Below are positions 27,347 through 36,420 of a stretch of 64,000 nt of DNA, piece by piece. Every line of letters begins with the position of its first letter. Positions within the stretch are counted from its first letter, which is position 1. A program made the translations under genes and the position numbers. Under the pieces are notes generated by a model. It worked only from the letters and a program-made list of their open reading frames with translations, did no database searches and was not told the DNA's origin. Source of the DNA: Psychrobacter sp. JB385 (GTDB lineage: Bacteria > Pseudomonadota > Gammaproteobacteria > Pseudomonadales > Moraxellaceae); contig NZ_FUKN01000005.1 of the NCBI RefSeq assembly GCF_900163785.1, positions 296,038 to 360,037 on the forward strand. The letters are read 5' to 3'.

Positions 27347-27612
27347 TGCCTATGACATAAAAACTGTAGCGAAAATTTCTGTTTACATACTCTGATCATT
27401 TAGATGATTCCTCAGCCCATTGTGACCGCTATGCCTATTGTATAAGCGCTTCACCAATTTATAGAGACCACAAGATACCGTGAAAAGTAAATCAACTTGC
27501 TTGTATTAGTGTTGCCTTTTTTAGAACACAAAAGGTCATCCGTTGTAGTTCTTCTTAATGTTCGATTGGTTACAATAAAACTGAAAGAAGATACAAAAAC
27601 AAAGGAATGGGT

Positions 27613-28491
27613 ATGAGTAAAAACACTATAGGTATCATCGGATTGGGCCGTATGGGTAACGGGATGGCTCAGTCTTTACTTCGCGAAGGTTTTAATGTGT
27701 TCGGTACGGACATAGGAGAAACCCAACGCCAAGCTGCCAAGGAAATCGGTGTCAATGTCGTTACAGATATCAAAGCGCTATGTGCTGAATCTAGCGTCAT
27801 CATTCTATCTTTGCCTATGGCAAAGCATGTCCAAGCAGTGATTAAAGGCAAAGACGGCATCATCGACCATGCTCAGCCCAACACCTTAATTATTGACACC
27901 TCCACCTCAGAACCAGAAGTAACGCGAGCACTGTCGACGGAGCTGGATCAGCTAGGCCATCAGTTATTGGACTGCCCTGTCAGCGGCGGTCCAGCAGGTG
28001 CCGAAGCCGGTACTATGGTCATGGTTGTCGGCGGTGAACACAGCGCCCTTGAACGCGCCCAGCTGTATCTGGATGCTTTAAGCTCAAAAGTGGTCTACAT
28101 GGGCAAGTCTGGCAATGGACATGCCGCCAAACTCATTAATAACCTCCTGTGTGCCGCCCATCTTGTAACCACCGCTGAAGCAGTCGCTCTGGGTACTAAG
28201 GCAGGACTGAATCCTGAAGACCTTATTGCTGGTTTGAATGCGGGTTCAGGTCGTAGTGCAATCAGTGAAGTAAACTTCCCTCGCTGGATTCTGAGTGACA
28301 ATTTTGATTCTGGTTTTACGATGGCGCTGATGCGTAAGGATGTGCGTCTGGCAAAAAACATGATCGGAGAGATGGGGCTAGAATTGCCTTTGGCGCAGCA
28401 GGTAGCCGATATTTGGGCGCAGAGTGAAGCAAACATACCTGATCAAGATGACTTTAACTGTATTGTAAAAAATGCTGGCTTGGGAGAATAG
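27613..28491 (+). CDS. 3-hydroxyisobutyrate dehydrogenase-like NAD(P)-dependent oxidoreductase
   Basis: This is a beta-hydroxyacid dehydrogenase (292 aa) that oxidises a 3-hydroxyacid to the matching semialdehyde, or reduces it. The Rossmann motif GLGRMGNGMAQ is at the N-terminus. The substrate-binding stretch CPVSGGPAGAEAGT lies around residue 120, and the catalytic-lysine region GNGHAAKLINN around 170. The start at 27613 has AAGGA six bases upstream; the ATG at 27607 is too close to it. The next gene, an aldehyde dehydrogenase, starts a few bases after the stop, so the pair is probably cotranscribed. The substrate could be 3-hydroxyisobutyrate, 3-hydroxypropionate or a tartronate-type acid, and the sequence does not decide. 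Confidence 0.87.
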   Translation: MSKNTIGIIGLGRMGNGMAQSLLREGFNVFGTDIGETQRQAAKEIGVNVVTDIKALCAESSVIILSLPMAKHVQAVIKGKDGIIDHAQPNTLIIDTSTSEPEVTRALSTELDQLGHQLLDCPVSGGPAGAEAGTMVMVVGGEHSALERAQLYLDALSSKVVYMGKSGNGHAAKLINNLLCAAHLVTTAEAVALGTKAGLNPEDLIAGLNAGSGRSAISEVNFPRWILSDNFDSGFTMALMRKDVRLAKNMIGEMGLELPLAQQVADIWAQSEANIPDQDDFNCIVKNAGLGE

Positions 28492-28494
28492 ATG

Positions 28495-30033
28495 ATGAGC
28501 TTTAACGTAGAAAAAAATGGTGAGCAGCAAGTTGAAGCACTTCTTCATGAACTATTAGGTACTTCAGAGTTTGGCAGCTGGGTTGATGGAGAATTGATTG
28601 CAGGTCATGGAGACAACATCGATCTGACTAACCCAGCAACTGGTCAGGTGTTTTTAAGCTATCGTGATGCGGGAAAAGATATTGTCGCTAATGCAGCCGC
28701 TGCTGCCATCAAAGCTCAAAAAGCATGGTGGTCAATGACGGCCAGTGCCAGAGGTCAGTTGATGTGGCAGTGCAGTATGAAAATACGCGAAGCCGCAGAA
28801 TCTCTAGCACGCCTAGAGTGTATCTCTGCCGGTAAGCCTATTCGTGATTGCCGAGTTGAGGTGACAAAAGTTGCCGAGATGTTTGAATACTATGCTGGCT
28901 GGTGTGACAAGATTATGGGACAAGTTATCCCTGTGCCAACCACTCACTTAAACTACACTCGTCATGAGCCGTATGGTGTCGTCACGCAAATCACCCCTTG
29001 GAACGCACCCATATTTACCGGAGGTTGGCAAATCGCGCCTGCTATCTGTGCAGGAAATGCCGTCTTACTAAAGCCGTCTGAGTTAACCCCACTCAGCACA
29101 ACCGCACTCGTCAACATTCTTGAGCAAGCAGGTATCCCGCGTGGTTTGGTCAATGTCATTAATGGATTGGGACACACCACGGCATCTGCTGCCATTGCGC
29201 ATCCAGCCACCAAAAAAGTGGTTTTTGTTGGCTCACCAAAGACTGGTGCGCTCATTGCTTCGGCATCTGCGCAACGTGTCATTCCTTGCGTGCTAGAGCT
29301 GGGCGGAAAATCAGCCAATATTATTTTCCCAGATGCCGATCTTGACCGTGCGGTCGTGGGTGCGCAAGCTGCCGTGTTTTCTGCTGCTGGACAGAGCTGT
29401 GTATCGGGTTCGCGGTTATTGGTCCATCGTGATGTTTATCAAGAAGTCGTGGAGCGTGTAGCTTCAGCAGCCGGTAAGTTGCCCATGGGTTTGCCTTGGT
29501 ATGAAGGCACGATGGTGGGTCCGATTAATAATCAAAAACAGTTTAACCACGTACACTCGTTAGTGTCGGACGGCATTGCCGAAGGGGCAGTTGTTGCCGC
29601 AGGTGGCAAGGCAGGTGCTATTTGTGGCGGCGAAAATGGGTATTTTTATCAGCCAACTGTTTTAGCCAATGTAAAAAATGACATGCGAGTCGCACAAGAA
29701 GAGATTTTTGGACCTGTCGTTTCTGTTATTTCATTCGATGAAGAAGAAGAGGCAGTCGCGATAGCAAACGACAGTCGGTTTGGTTTAGCGGGTGCTGTTT
29801 GGACGGCTGATGTCGGCCGCGCGCATCGGATGGCCGCGCAAGTAAATGCCGGAACATTCTGGGTAAATAGCTATAAATCAATCAACGTCATGTCGCCATT
29901 TGGTGGCTTCGGTGAGAGTGGCTATGGCCGATCGAGTGGCTACGAAGGTTTGCTCGAATATACACAGACCAAAAGTGTCTGGGTCGAAACCGCAAAAGAT
30001 TCTGCTATCCAATTTGGCTACTCAATCCAGTAA
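28495..30033 (+). CDS. NAD(P)-dependent aldehyde dehydrogenase
   Basis: A typical non-acylating aldehyde dehydrogenase of about 512 aa that oxidises an aldehyde to its acid. The active-site glutamate is in LELGGKSANIIF (around residue 267) and the nucleophilic cysteine in AAGQSCVSGSRL (around 301). The substrate-channel asparagine motif TPWNAPIF is near 165. The start could be either of two adjacent ATG codons (28492 or 28495); GGGAGA spacing favours the second. It is tightly coupled to the preceding hydroxyacid dehydrogenase and is followed after 18 bases by an M20 amidohydrolase. The specific aldehyde is unknown. Confidence 0.9.
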   Translation: MSFNVEKNGEQQVEALLHELLGTSEFGSWVDGELIAGHGDNIDLTNPATGQVFLSYRDAGKDIVANAAAAAIKAQKAWWSMTASARGQLMWQCSMKIREAAESLARLECISAGKPIRDCRVEVTKVAEMFEYYAGWCDKIMGQVIPVPTTHLNYTRHEPYGVVTQITPWNAPIFTGGWQIAPAICAGNAVLLKPSELTPLSTTALVNILEQAGIPRGLVNVINGLGHTTASAAIAHPATKKVVFVGSPKTGALIASASAQRVIPCVLELGGKSANIIFPDADLDRAVVGAQAAVFSAAGQSCVSGSRLLVHRDVYQEVVERVASAAGKLPMGLPWYEGTMVGPINNQKQFNHVHSLVSDGIAEGAVVAAGGKAGAICGGENGYFYQPTVLANVKNDMRVAQEEIFGPVVSVISFDEEEEAVAIANDSRFGLAGAVWTADVGRAHRMAAQVNAGTFWVNSYKSINVMSPFGGFGESGYGRSSGYEGLLEYTQTKSVWVETAKDSAIQFGYSIQ

Positions 30034-30051
30034 TACGCAAGGAGAACATAC

Positions 30052-31215
30052 ATGTTAATTAACGAAACCCTACTAGGTGAAGTAAAGCAGTGGCGTCAGC
30101 AGATTCATAGTCAACCAGAGCTTGGTTTTAAAGAGTTTAAGACCTCATCATTTATTGTTGATAAATTGCAGTCCTTTGGGATTGAAGTGCATCAAGGATT
30201 AGGCGGTACAGGGGTCGTCGGTGTTCTAAAGAACGGCTCAGGTCCTACTATCGGTATACGAGCGGACATCGACGCGCTACCAATAAAAGAGCAAAACGAT
30301 ATTGCGCATAAATCCACTCATGACAACTGTATGCATGCCTGCGGTCATGATGGTCACACGTCCGTTCTGCTTGGTACAGCAAAGCATTTAAGCCAACATA
30401 AAAACTTTAGCGGCACCATTTATTTTATCTTTCAACCTGCTGAAGAAGTCTTAGGCGGTGCTAAGGCGATGATTGACGATGGGTTGTTTGATAAATTCCC
30501 TATGGATGCCGTCTACGGGTTACATAATTGGCCAGGCCTACCTGTGGGAGAGATTGCGGTCAACAATGGGCCGATGATGGCGTCGTTTGATACCTTTGAG
30601 ATTACGTTAACGGGTAAAGGCACTCACGCAGCGATGCCACATCTAGGCGCTGATCCTATAGCAGCAGGCGCGGCATTGATTACCAACATTCAATCGATTG
30701 TCTCTCGTCGAATATCTCCCCTCAAATCAGGTGTCATTAGCGTCACGCAGATGAACAGTGGTGACACAACCAACGTCATCCCTGATTACGCTATTTTAAA
30801 AGGAACGGTTCGTAGCTTTGATATGGACGTACGCCAGTCCATGCAAGACATGCTCACAGAAATGGTGACAGTATTACCGCCTTTATACGGGGTCACAGGC
30901 GAGATGGATTACCATATTCGCTATCCAGTCACCACTAATGACAGCCAAGCCTATCTTGAAATCAAAGAAGCTGCTACTAACGCGCTCGGTGCTGATAAGG
31001 TCAATACTGATGTAGAGCCGTCCATGGCTTCTGAAGATTTTTCATTTATGAGTCAAGTCGTCAAAGGCGCTTATTTTTGGTTAGGTGTTGATGGTAGTAC
31101 CCCCTCCAAACCATTACACAATGCCGCTTATGACTTTAATGACGATGCTATCGAGACCGGTATCAAAGTATGGGTGTCTTTAGTGGAGTCTCAACTACCA
31201 AAGATGTCTGCATAA
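30052..31215 (+). CDS. M20 family amidohydrolase (hippurate hydrolase/N-acyl amino acid amidohydrolase type)
   Basis: This is a zinc or manganese amidohydrolase of 387 aa that cleaves N-acyl amino acids or related amides in the cytosol. Metal ligands are visible in HACGHDGHT (around residues 97-105) and FQPAEE (around 130-135), with further His residues in HAAMPH and a terminal LHNAAYDF. The two-domain layout (peptidase M20 plus dimerisation domain around 180-280) is normal. AAGGAGAACATAC precedes the ATG. It lies between the aldehyde dehydrogenase and a DUF3100 membrane protein; M20 amidohydrolases often sit beside DUF3100 genes. The acyl or amino substrate is not predictable. Confidence 0.9.
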   Translation: MLINETLLGEVKQWRQQIHSQPELGFKEFKTSSFIVDKLQSFGIEVHQGLGGTGVVGVLKNGSGPTIGIRADIDALPIKEQNDIAHKSTHDNCMHACGHDGHTSVLLGTAKHLSQHKNFSGTIYFIFQPAEEVLGGAKAMIDDGLFDKFPMDAVYGLHNWPGLPVGEIAVNNGPMMASFDTFEITLTGKGTHAAMPHLGADPIAAGAALITNIQSIVSRRISPLKSGVISVTQMNSGDTTNVIPDYAILKGTVRSFDMDVRQSMQDMLTEMVTVLPPLYGVTGEMDYHIRYPVTTNDSQAYLEIKEAATNALGADKVNTDVEPSMASEDFSFMSQVVKGAYFWLGVDGSTPSKPLHNAAYDFNDDAIETGIKVWVSLVESQLPKMSA

Positions 31216-31296
31216 ACTGAGTCTGTATAAACTAATAAGCAGTAACAACACGTAGAAACCGTTATGTAGAAACTATAAATTGCAAAGGGAGTTGCT

Positions 31297-32613
31297 ATGA
31301 ATAATACCAGTGTGCTACCAAGTACAATGACCAAGTACTTATTTGATTGGAAGCTACATTTATTAGTGATTGTTGCATCACTACTTGCAGAATGGATCGG
31401 GATTATCAAGATTCCCATTGGTATTGGCACGCTAGTCTTACTGCCTTTGCTGTATGCATTTATATTTACGCTATTGTTAAACCCCAACGTCATACCGTCA
31501 ATGACAGCGGTTATCTCAAGAGACCGAGCAAAATTTGCAAGCTATGCGGTCCTCTTAAGTATCATGCCTTTTATTGCAAAGTTTGGTGTTGGTGTCGGTC
31601 CTAAAGTAGAAGAAATAATAGCCGCAGGCCCCGCCCTTTTACTACAAGAATTGGGCAACATAACGACTGCGCTTATTGCATTACCTGTGGCTGTATTGGT
31701 GTTTGGTATGGGTAGAGAGGCTATTGGTGCTACTCACTCAATTGCTCGTGAACCGAATATTGCGCTCATTGCTGATAAGTATGGACTCCAGAGTCCTGAA
31801 GGTATCGGTGTCATGGGTGTCTACGTGATGGGTACGTTGTTTGGTGCCATCTATTTTTCACTGATGGCGGGTATTATTGCCTCTATGGGTATCATGGATA
31901 TTCGTGCATTGGCGATGGCTTGTGGTATTGGTAGTGGCAGTATGATGGGTGCTTGTTCAGCAGCGCTCGCGGAAACCGTGCCTGCACAAGCGGAGACTAT
32001 TACCGCCTTTGCGGCGACCTCCAACCTTTTGACTTATGCGACAGGGCTATTTGTTAGTTTATTTATTGCACTGCCATTCACAGAGTTTTTATATAAAGTC
32101 ACGAGCAAGTTTAAGAAGAAAAATGACACTACTGCTGCGACGCAAACAGATCCTGATCTAAAAATACCAGAGCAATCTATTTTGTCAGTCAAGCAGTCTT
32201 TATCTCTGTTGGCAGTTATCTGTATCGTGCTATTACTCAGCAACTGGGTAGGCCAAGGCGTTGATCCCATCTCTGCACTACCTGCTATGTTGATACTGTT
32301 CGGGTGCTGTATCGTTGGTGTCTTACTAAAGGAAATCATTCCGGTCAATGTCCCCGCTATCGCTTGGATATCCATTGTGGCTATTTTGATATCTCTGCCA
32401 CAGTTTCCGATGAGTGAGTATGTCTTAGTAGAGACAGATAAATTAGGCGTATTACAGCTTATTACGCCTGTCCTTGCCTATGCTGGGTTTGCCATCTCTC
32501 AGATGGAAGTGAATTTGTTTAAAAAGTTTGGGTTTAAAATTGCCGTGGTTGCCTTGCTCACCTTTACCGGCACTTTCTTGGGTTCTGCCATAGTCGCCCA
32601 AGCCTTGCTGTAA
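31297..32613 (+). CDS. DUF3100 family integral membrane protein, putative transporter
   Basis: This inner-membrane protein of 438 aa has about 11-12 hydrophobic segments and a short hydrophilic linker near residues 275-290. The sequence around residues 100-220, including GREAIGATHSIAREPN and ACGIGSGSMMGACSAAL, is characteristic of the DUF3100 family. The function of the family is not established; its frequent pairing with M20 amidohydrolases suggests uptake of the amidohydrolase substrate or export of a product. AGGGAG precedes the ATG. It is the last gene of the four-gene unit begun at 27613. The region after it (32614-32827) holds a dispersed palindrome and no gene. Confidence 0.8.
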   Translation: MNNTSVLPSTMTKYLFDWKLHLLVIVASLLAEWIGIIKIPIGIGTLVLLPLLYAFIFTLLLNPNVIPSMTAVISRDRAKFASYAVLLSIMPFIAKFGVGVGPKVEEIIAAGPALLLQELGNITTALIALPVAVLVFGMGREAIGATHSIAREPNIALIADKYGLQSPEGIGVMGVYVMGTLFGAIYFSLMAGIIASMGIMDIRALAMACGIGSGSMMGACSAALAETVPAQAETITAFAATSNLLTYATGLFVSLFIALPFTEFLYKVTSKFKKKNDTTAATQTDPDLKIPEQSILSVKQSLSLLAVICIVLLLSNWVGQGVDPISALPAMLILFGCCIVGVLLKEIIPVNVPAIAWISIVAILISLPQFPMSEYVLVETDKLGVLQLITPVLAYAGFAISQMEVNLFKKFGFKIAVVALLTFTGTFLGSAIVAQALL

Positions 32614-32716
32614 AAGGTATCCATCTGTATTGGTCTCATGAGTCACGGCACTGACAAGTCGTCGGTGCTTGGCCTGATGGGAATGTATATTTGAAAAACA
32701 TTAAAAGCGCTACGCT

Positions 32717-32786
32717 ACTGCTCATATTAATTTTTACCGCCTCTGTCTGCGCACACGCAGCAAGCCACAATATTGATATGAGCAGT
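32717..32786. repeat. Dispersed palindromic repeat, type I, copy 2 (reverse orientation)
   Basis: Left arm ACTGCTCATATTAATTTTT and right arm AATATTGATATGAGCAGT enclose GCCTCTGTCTGCGCACACGC and AGCAAG. The inner hairpin CTGCG/CGCAG is perfect here, where copy 1 has a G-T pair. The arm sequence differs from copies 1 and 3 but still pairs with itself. It lies between the convergent DUF3100 and LysR genes. Confidence 0.75.
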
Positions 32787-32827
32787 GCATGATATATCGA
32801 TATTAATTTTCATTGACTATAGCCCTC

Positions 32828-33733
32828 CTATAACTCTTTCATCCATAACTTCAAATGCTGTAGCAGTTCATGCGAGCCTTGGGATAGATGACGACCGAGC
32901 CGCGTGATGAGATGCGCTTCACCGCTTGCCAGTAGCGTATTGTCTATAGGAATTGCAATCAGATGTCCGTCTTCGACTTCTTGCGACACAACAAAATACG
33001 GTAGAAAGGTAAACCCCATATTTGAGCGCGCGAAATTCTTTAGCACATTGAATGAGTCAGTAGTTAAGATGGGATTAAATCGAATCTTTTGCTGAAATTC
33101 CGCCATCGCCACTAACTGACGTACGCCAAAACGACTCTCAGCCAGTCCCACTGAGTATTCTAAAAGCTCCTCCAATTGCATCGGTGTATCTCGATCGGCT
33201 AATGGGTGGTCAGGCGAGACAATCACATACATTGGCTGAGCACTGACAACCTGTGAGCGGATGCGCGGATGACTGCTAGAATGAAACACTAGCCCAATAT
33301 GCGCTTCGTCCTCCTCAACCTGACGAATCACTTCGTTTGATCCGCTCGTACTGATTGATAGCGTGAGCGCCGGATATGAACGGGAAAACTCAGATAATGG
33401 GCCCAGCATCAAATCTGCAATAAAGCCATCGCCCACAGCTAGCTTTATATGCCCCCGCTGCAACCCCACCAACGCCTGTAATTTGGAAACACAAGCTTCT
33501 TCAGCAGAGAGGGATTCTCGGTAAAACTGTAAAAGGATAGCACCAGCTTCTGTCGGCGTTACCCCTTTGCGGTGCCGTTCAATAAGCGTGCTCGCTAATT
33601 CTTCTTCTAACAGAGATATTTGTCGACTGATGGCCGAGGGAGCAATATTGAGCTTATCTGCCGCCGCCCGTATCGTACCCATCGTGACTGCTTCATAAAG
33701 ATAAGATAATCGCTTGCCATTAATCTCTGTCAT
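32828..33733 (-). CDS. LysR family transcriptional regulator
   Basis: A regulator of 301 aa with an N-terminal winged helix-turn-helix (about residues 8-65, with IRAAADKLNIAPSAISRQI) and a LysR substrate-binding domain (about 90-295). The start is placed at 33733, where AAGGA lies six bases upstream; a longer frame to 33790 has no ribosome binding site and would add an unusual 19-residue leader. It is convergent with the aldehyde dehydrogenase/M20/DUF3100 unit and is the nearest regulator for it. LysR genes more often sit divergent from their targets, so the link is uncertain. Confidence 0.9.
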   Translation of the reverse strand: MTEINGKRLSYLYEAVTMGTIRAAADKLNIAPSAISRQISLLEEELASTLIERHRKGVTPTEAGAILLQFYRESLSAEEACVSKLQALVGLQRGHIKLAVGDGFIADLMLGPLSEFSRSYPALTLSISTSGSNEVIRQVEEDEAHIGLVFHSSSHPRIRSQVVSAQPMYVIVSPDHPLADRDTPMQLEELLEYSVGLAESRFGVRQLVAMAEFQQKIRFNPILTTDSFNVLKNFARSNMGFTFLPYFVVSQEVEDGHLIAIPIDNTLLASGEAHLITRLGRHLSQGSHELLQHLKLWMKEL

Positions 33734-34048
33734 TGCTTGTCCTTGCGCTCTTCTCAGTTTCATTTCAGTGTCATTAAATAAGTGCCGCACTTTGACTCAC
33801 GTATGGAGCAATGAGAGTCAGTGGCGGCATACCATTAAGTCTACCCTGTAAAAGTACTGGTGGTATAGCAAAAAATATATTCCAAATCAGCCAGCCAAAC
33901 AGACCTCTGATTCAGCTAACAGATCACTTAAAACAGACTGCTAAGCTGGCGCAAACCCCTAGCGAATATCTAATACAAATACGACGCAATATGTATGGAT
34001 CATTTCTATTACTACTTTCAAGCTAAATTCATTGACCGCTGACGAGTG
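33734..34048. other. Gap with one weak 71-codon open frame
   Basis: A frame on the plus strand at 33811-34026 reads as a plausible but unrecognised peptide containing PSEYLIQIRRNMYGSF, loosely reminiscent of amidohydrolase C-terminal segments. It has no convincing ribosome binding site. It may be a gene remnant or chance. Nothing else is visible in this gap. Confidence 0.25.
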
Positions 34049-34086
34049 AATAAAACGACCTTTGATGTAGCCGCAATCGTTTTATT
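34049..34086 (-). terminator. Inverted repeat after the P-type ATPase gene, probable terminator
   Basis: AATAAAACGA (34049-34058) and TCGTTTTATT (34077-34086) are perfect 10-bp arms with an 18-base loop, 13 bases beyond the ATPase stop on the minus strand. Confidence 0.5.
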
Positions 34087-34098
34087 GGTCAGTGTTTA

Positions 34099-36252
34099 TT
34101 AAATGGAAGACACTGGTTTAAAGCGCAATAAACGTAACGCATTGAGCGTAACCAGCACAGTAGCACCAGTGTCAGCCAATACCGCAATCCAAAGTCCTGT
34201 TATGCCAAACACAGTCGTTATGAGAAACAATCCTTTTAAACCCAGTGCAAAAATGACGTTTTGATGGATGTTGCTCATGGTGGCGCGTGATAAAGCGATT
34301 AGGTTAGCCACATCTGTCACGCGGCTTTTTAGTAGTGCAATGTCAGCCGTTTCGATAGCCACATCAGTACCACTGCCCATAGCAATGCCGACATCTGCCG
34401 TTGCCAACGCGGGCGCATCATTGATGCCGTCACCAATCATCGCTGTTTTACTATAGGCTTGCATCTCACGGAGTAGGCAAAGTTTGTCTTCAGGTAACAG
34501 CTCCGCTTGCCACTCTATGTCTAGCTGGCTGGCAAGTGCTTGTGCCGTACGGCTATTATCACCTGTAAGCATGACAGAGCGCACATTCATCTTATTAAGC
34601 TGTGCTATGGCCTGCTGTGACTCTTCTCGTAACTCATCACGTAGAGCGACCAACCCGAGCGCCTCATTCTCTTGCTCATCAAACAACACGGATACGGTCT
34701 TACCCTCGTTTTGTAGTGTCTCAATCTGAATCTTTTGCTCAGACGACCATGGGGCTTTTTTGGCGACATAGATTGGTGAGCCAATGGTTAAAACACGTCC
34801 AGCAACCGTTGCATGAACCGCTTTACCTACAGTCGCAAAAGCATTAGAAGACTCCAGTATGACGACGTTAGCGCTTTTGGCATGATCCACAATGGCGATA
34901 GCAAGCGGATGACTGGAGGTAGCATCGACACTTGCAAACAGTGACAGTAGTTTATCGTGACCCTCAGCATCGCCATGCCCTGTTTTAAAACCAATGACAT
35001 CGGTCACCCGTGGTTTGCCTTCCGTCAACGTGCCCGTTTTATCAAAAGCAACGGTGCTGACTTGACCCACAAGCTCCATAATATGACCACCTTTGATAAG
35101 CATGCCATGATGCGCACCGACAGCCAAACCCGAGGCAATAGCAGCTGGTGTAGACAGTACAAGGGCACAAGGGCACGCAATCAACAACAGCGCCAAGCCA
35201 CGATATAGCCACGTTGCCCACTCTGCTCCCATCAGTAGCGGTGGGAGGGTAATGACCAGCGCAGCAATCACCATAACGATAGGCGTATAGTAGCGGCTGA
35301 AGGTCTCAATAAAGCGCGCAGTCGGTGCTTTGGATGCTTGCGCCTGCTCTACAAGCTCGATAATACGAGCAATCGTATTATTCGCCGCTGTTTTTTTTAC
35401 ACGTACTTGTAGGACGCCCTCCACATTGATAGAGCCAGCAAAAACGTCATCGTCTATGGTTTTGGCAACAGGAACAGACTCCCCCGTCACAGGTGATTCA
35501 TCAAGGCTTGAGCAACCTTGAACAATCACGCCATCAGCAGACACCCTATCACCAGGCCGCACAAGCACCTGATCATTCACTTGTAGTGAAGCCGCTGCCA
35601 CCTGACGTGGCTCGCCTTGTGCATCCAAAAGTATGGCAGTCTTCGGCACTAACGATGATAACGCTCTAATGCCTGCGCGAGCACGATCAGCCGCGACACT
35701 CTCTAGCAGCTCACCAACTGAAAATAAGAACACCACGGCCGCGGCTTCTTCCGCTTCGCCAATGATAAGGGCACCGATAGCCGCCACAGACATAAGCATT
35801 TCAATCGAAAAAGGCGAGCCTGCCAACGCCAATGCAAAAGCTTGACGGGCAAATGGCAAAACCCCGATAGCCACAGCGGTAATAAACGCCCATTTGCCAT
35901 ATTCAGGGAAAATCAAAGACACCGCATATGCAGCAATGAATAAAAGCCCCGTACCAATCACCTGTTTGCCTTTTATGGTTTGCCACCAACGCTCATCCTC
36001 TATCGCTGGTTGGCTCACATCAGCGCTACCCTTCGTTTGTTGATCAGTCAACACTGACACACCAAACCCAAGACGCTTAATGGTTTTTTCGATGTCTTTA
36101 CTGTCAGTCGCTGCATCAGGCGCTAGGGTTAGCGTTAGTTTTTGGGTCGCAAAATTTAGCTGAACTTCAGAGACATCAGGCATACGTATCAGCGCGCGCT
36201 CAATCTTGCCAACACAGCTTGCACAGTCCATCCCTTCAATCTGGTATTGCAT
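34099..36252 (-). CDS. Heavy-metal P1B-type ATPase (Cd/Zn/Pb efflux, ZntA/CadA type)
   Basis: An ATP-driven exporter of divalent soft metals in the inner membrane, about 717 aa. One N-terminal HMA domain carries GMDCASC (Cys10, Cys13). The transmembrane metal site CPC is in IACPCALVLSTPAA, followed by the phosphorylation motif DKTGTLTEGKP and the hinge GDGINDAPALATADVGIAMG. The SPC/CPC type and the preceding divergent CadR/PbrR-like regulator indicate Cd, Zn or Pb rather than Cu. Two ATGs lie six bases apart; the second (36252) has GGAG at 8-base spacing. A MerR-type promoter with 19-base spacing lies directly upstream. Confidence 0.93.
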   Translation of the reverse strand: MQYQIEGMDCASCVGKIERALIRMPDVSEVQLNFATQKLTLTLAPDAATDSKDIEKTIKRLGFGVSVLTDQQTKGSADVSQPAIEDERWWQTIKGKQVIGTGLLFIAAYAVSLIFPEYGKWAFITAVAIGVLPFARQAFALALAGSPFSIEMLMSVAAIGALIIGEAEEAAAVVFLFSVGELLESVAADRARAGIRALSSLVPKTAILLDAQGEPRQVAAASLQVNDQVLVRPGDRVSADGVIVQGCSSLDESPVTGESVPVAKTIDDDVFAGSINVEGVLQVRVKKTAANNTIARIIELVEQAQASKAPTARFIETFSRYYTPIVMVIAALVITLPPLLMGAEWATWLYRGLALLLIACPCALVLSTPAAIASGLAVGAHHGMLIKGGHIMELVGQVSTVAFDKTGTLTEGKPRVTDVIGFKTGHGDAEGHDKLLSLFASVDATSSHPLAIAIVDHAKSANVVILESSNAFATVGKAVHATVAGRVLTIGSPIYVAKKAPWSSEQKIQIETLQNEGKTVSVLFDEQENEALGLVALRDELREESQQAIAQLNKMNVRSVMLTGDNSRTAQALASQLDIEWQAELLPEDKLCLLREMQAYSKTAMIGDGINDAPALATADVGIAMGSGTDVAIETADIALLKSRVTDVANLIALSRATMSNIHQNVIFALGLKGLFLITTVFGITGLWIAVLADTGATVLVTLNALRLLRFKPVSSI

Positions 36253-36274
36253 AGTCATCTCTCCTCTGATTAGA

Positions 36275-36309
36275 GGCAGTATGAACCCTATAGTGGCTTT
36301 AGGGTCAAG
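36275..36309 (-). promoter_or_regulatory. MerR-type promoter and CadR/PbrR operator for the metal ATPase
   Basis: Reading the minus strand, TTGACC and CATACT are separated by 19 bases, the stretched spacing that MerR activators require. Inside lies a 21-base dyad (36285-36305) with arms ACCCTATAG and CTTTAGGGT, close to known Cd/Pb operators of this group. The dyad overlaps the last bases of the -35 box. Confidence 0.85.
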
Positions 36310-36313
36310 GTAT

Positions 36314-36345
36314 TTGACGGTTAAGTCACTTGACAGTTAAGTCAT
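36314..36345. repeat. 16-base tandem repeat in the ATPase/MerR promoter region
   Basis: TTGACGGTTAAGTCAC (36314-36329) is followed directly by TTGACAGTTAAGTCAT (36330-36345), 14 of 16 identical, then TTGAT. The period and repeated TTGAC suggest a recent small duplication of a promoter or binding element. Confidence 0.6.
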
Positions 36346-36420
36346 TTGATTTTTCTATCGTCCAACCTTATAGTTACTCTAATCTTAAGTAGTTGAAGTG
36401 AGCGGTTCAAGGAGACAAAC

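Noticed and set aside
32692..32794. Short TTG-initiated frame reading like a signal peptide (LLLILIFTASVCAHA).
   Set aside because: It lies almost wholly inside the dispersed palindrome copy 2, has no good ribosome binding site and only 33 codons. The resemblance comes from the repeat sequence.
33811..34026. 71-codon frame between the LysR gene and the metal ATPase.
   Set aside because: No ribosome binding site and no convincing family match; kept only as a description of the gap.
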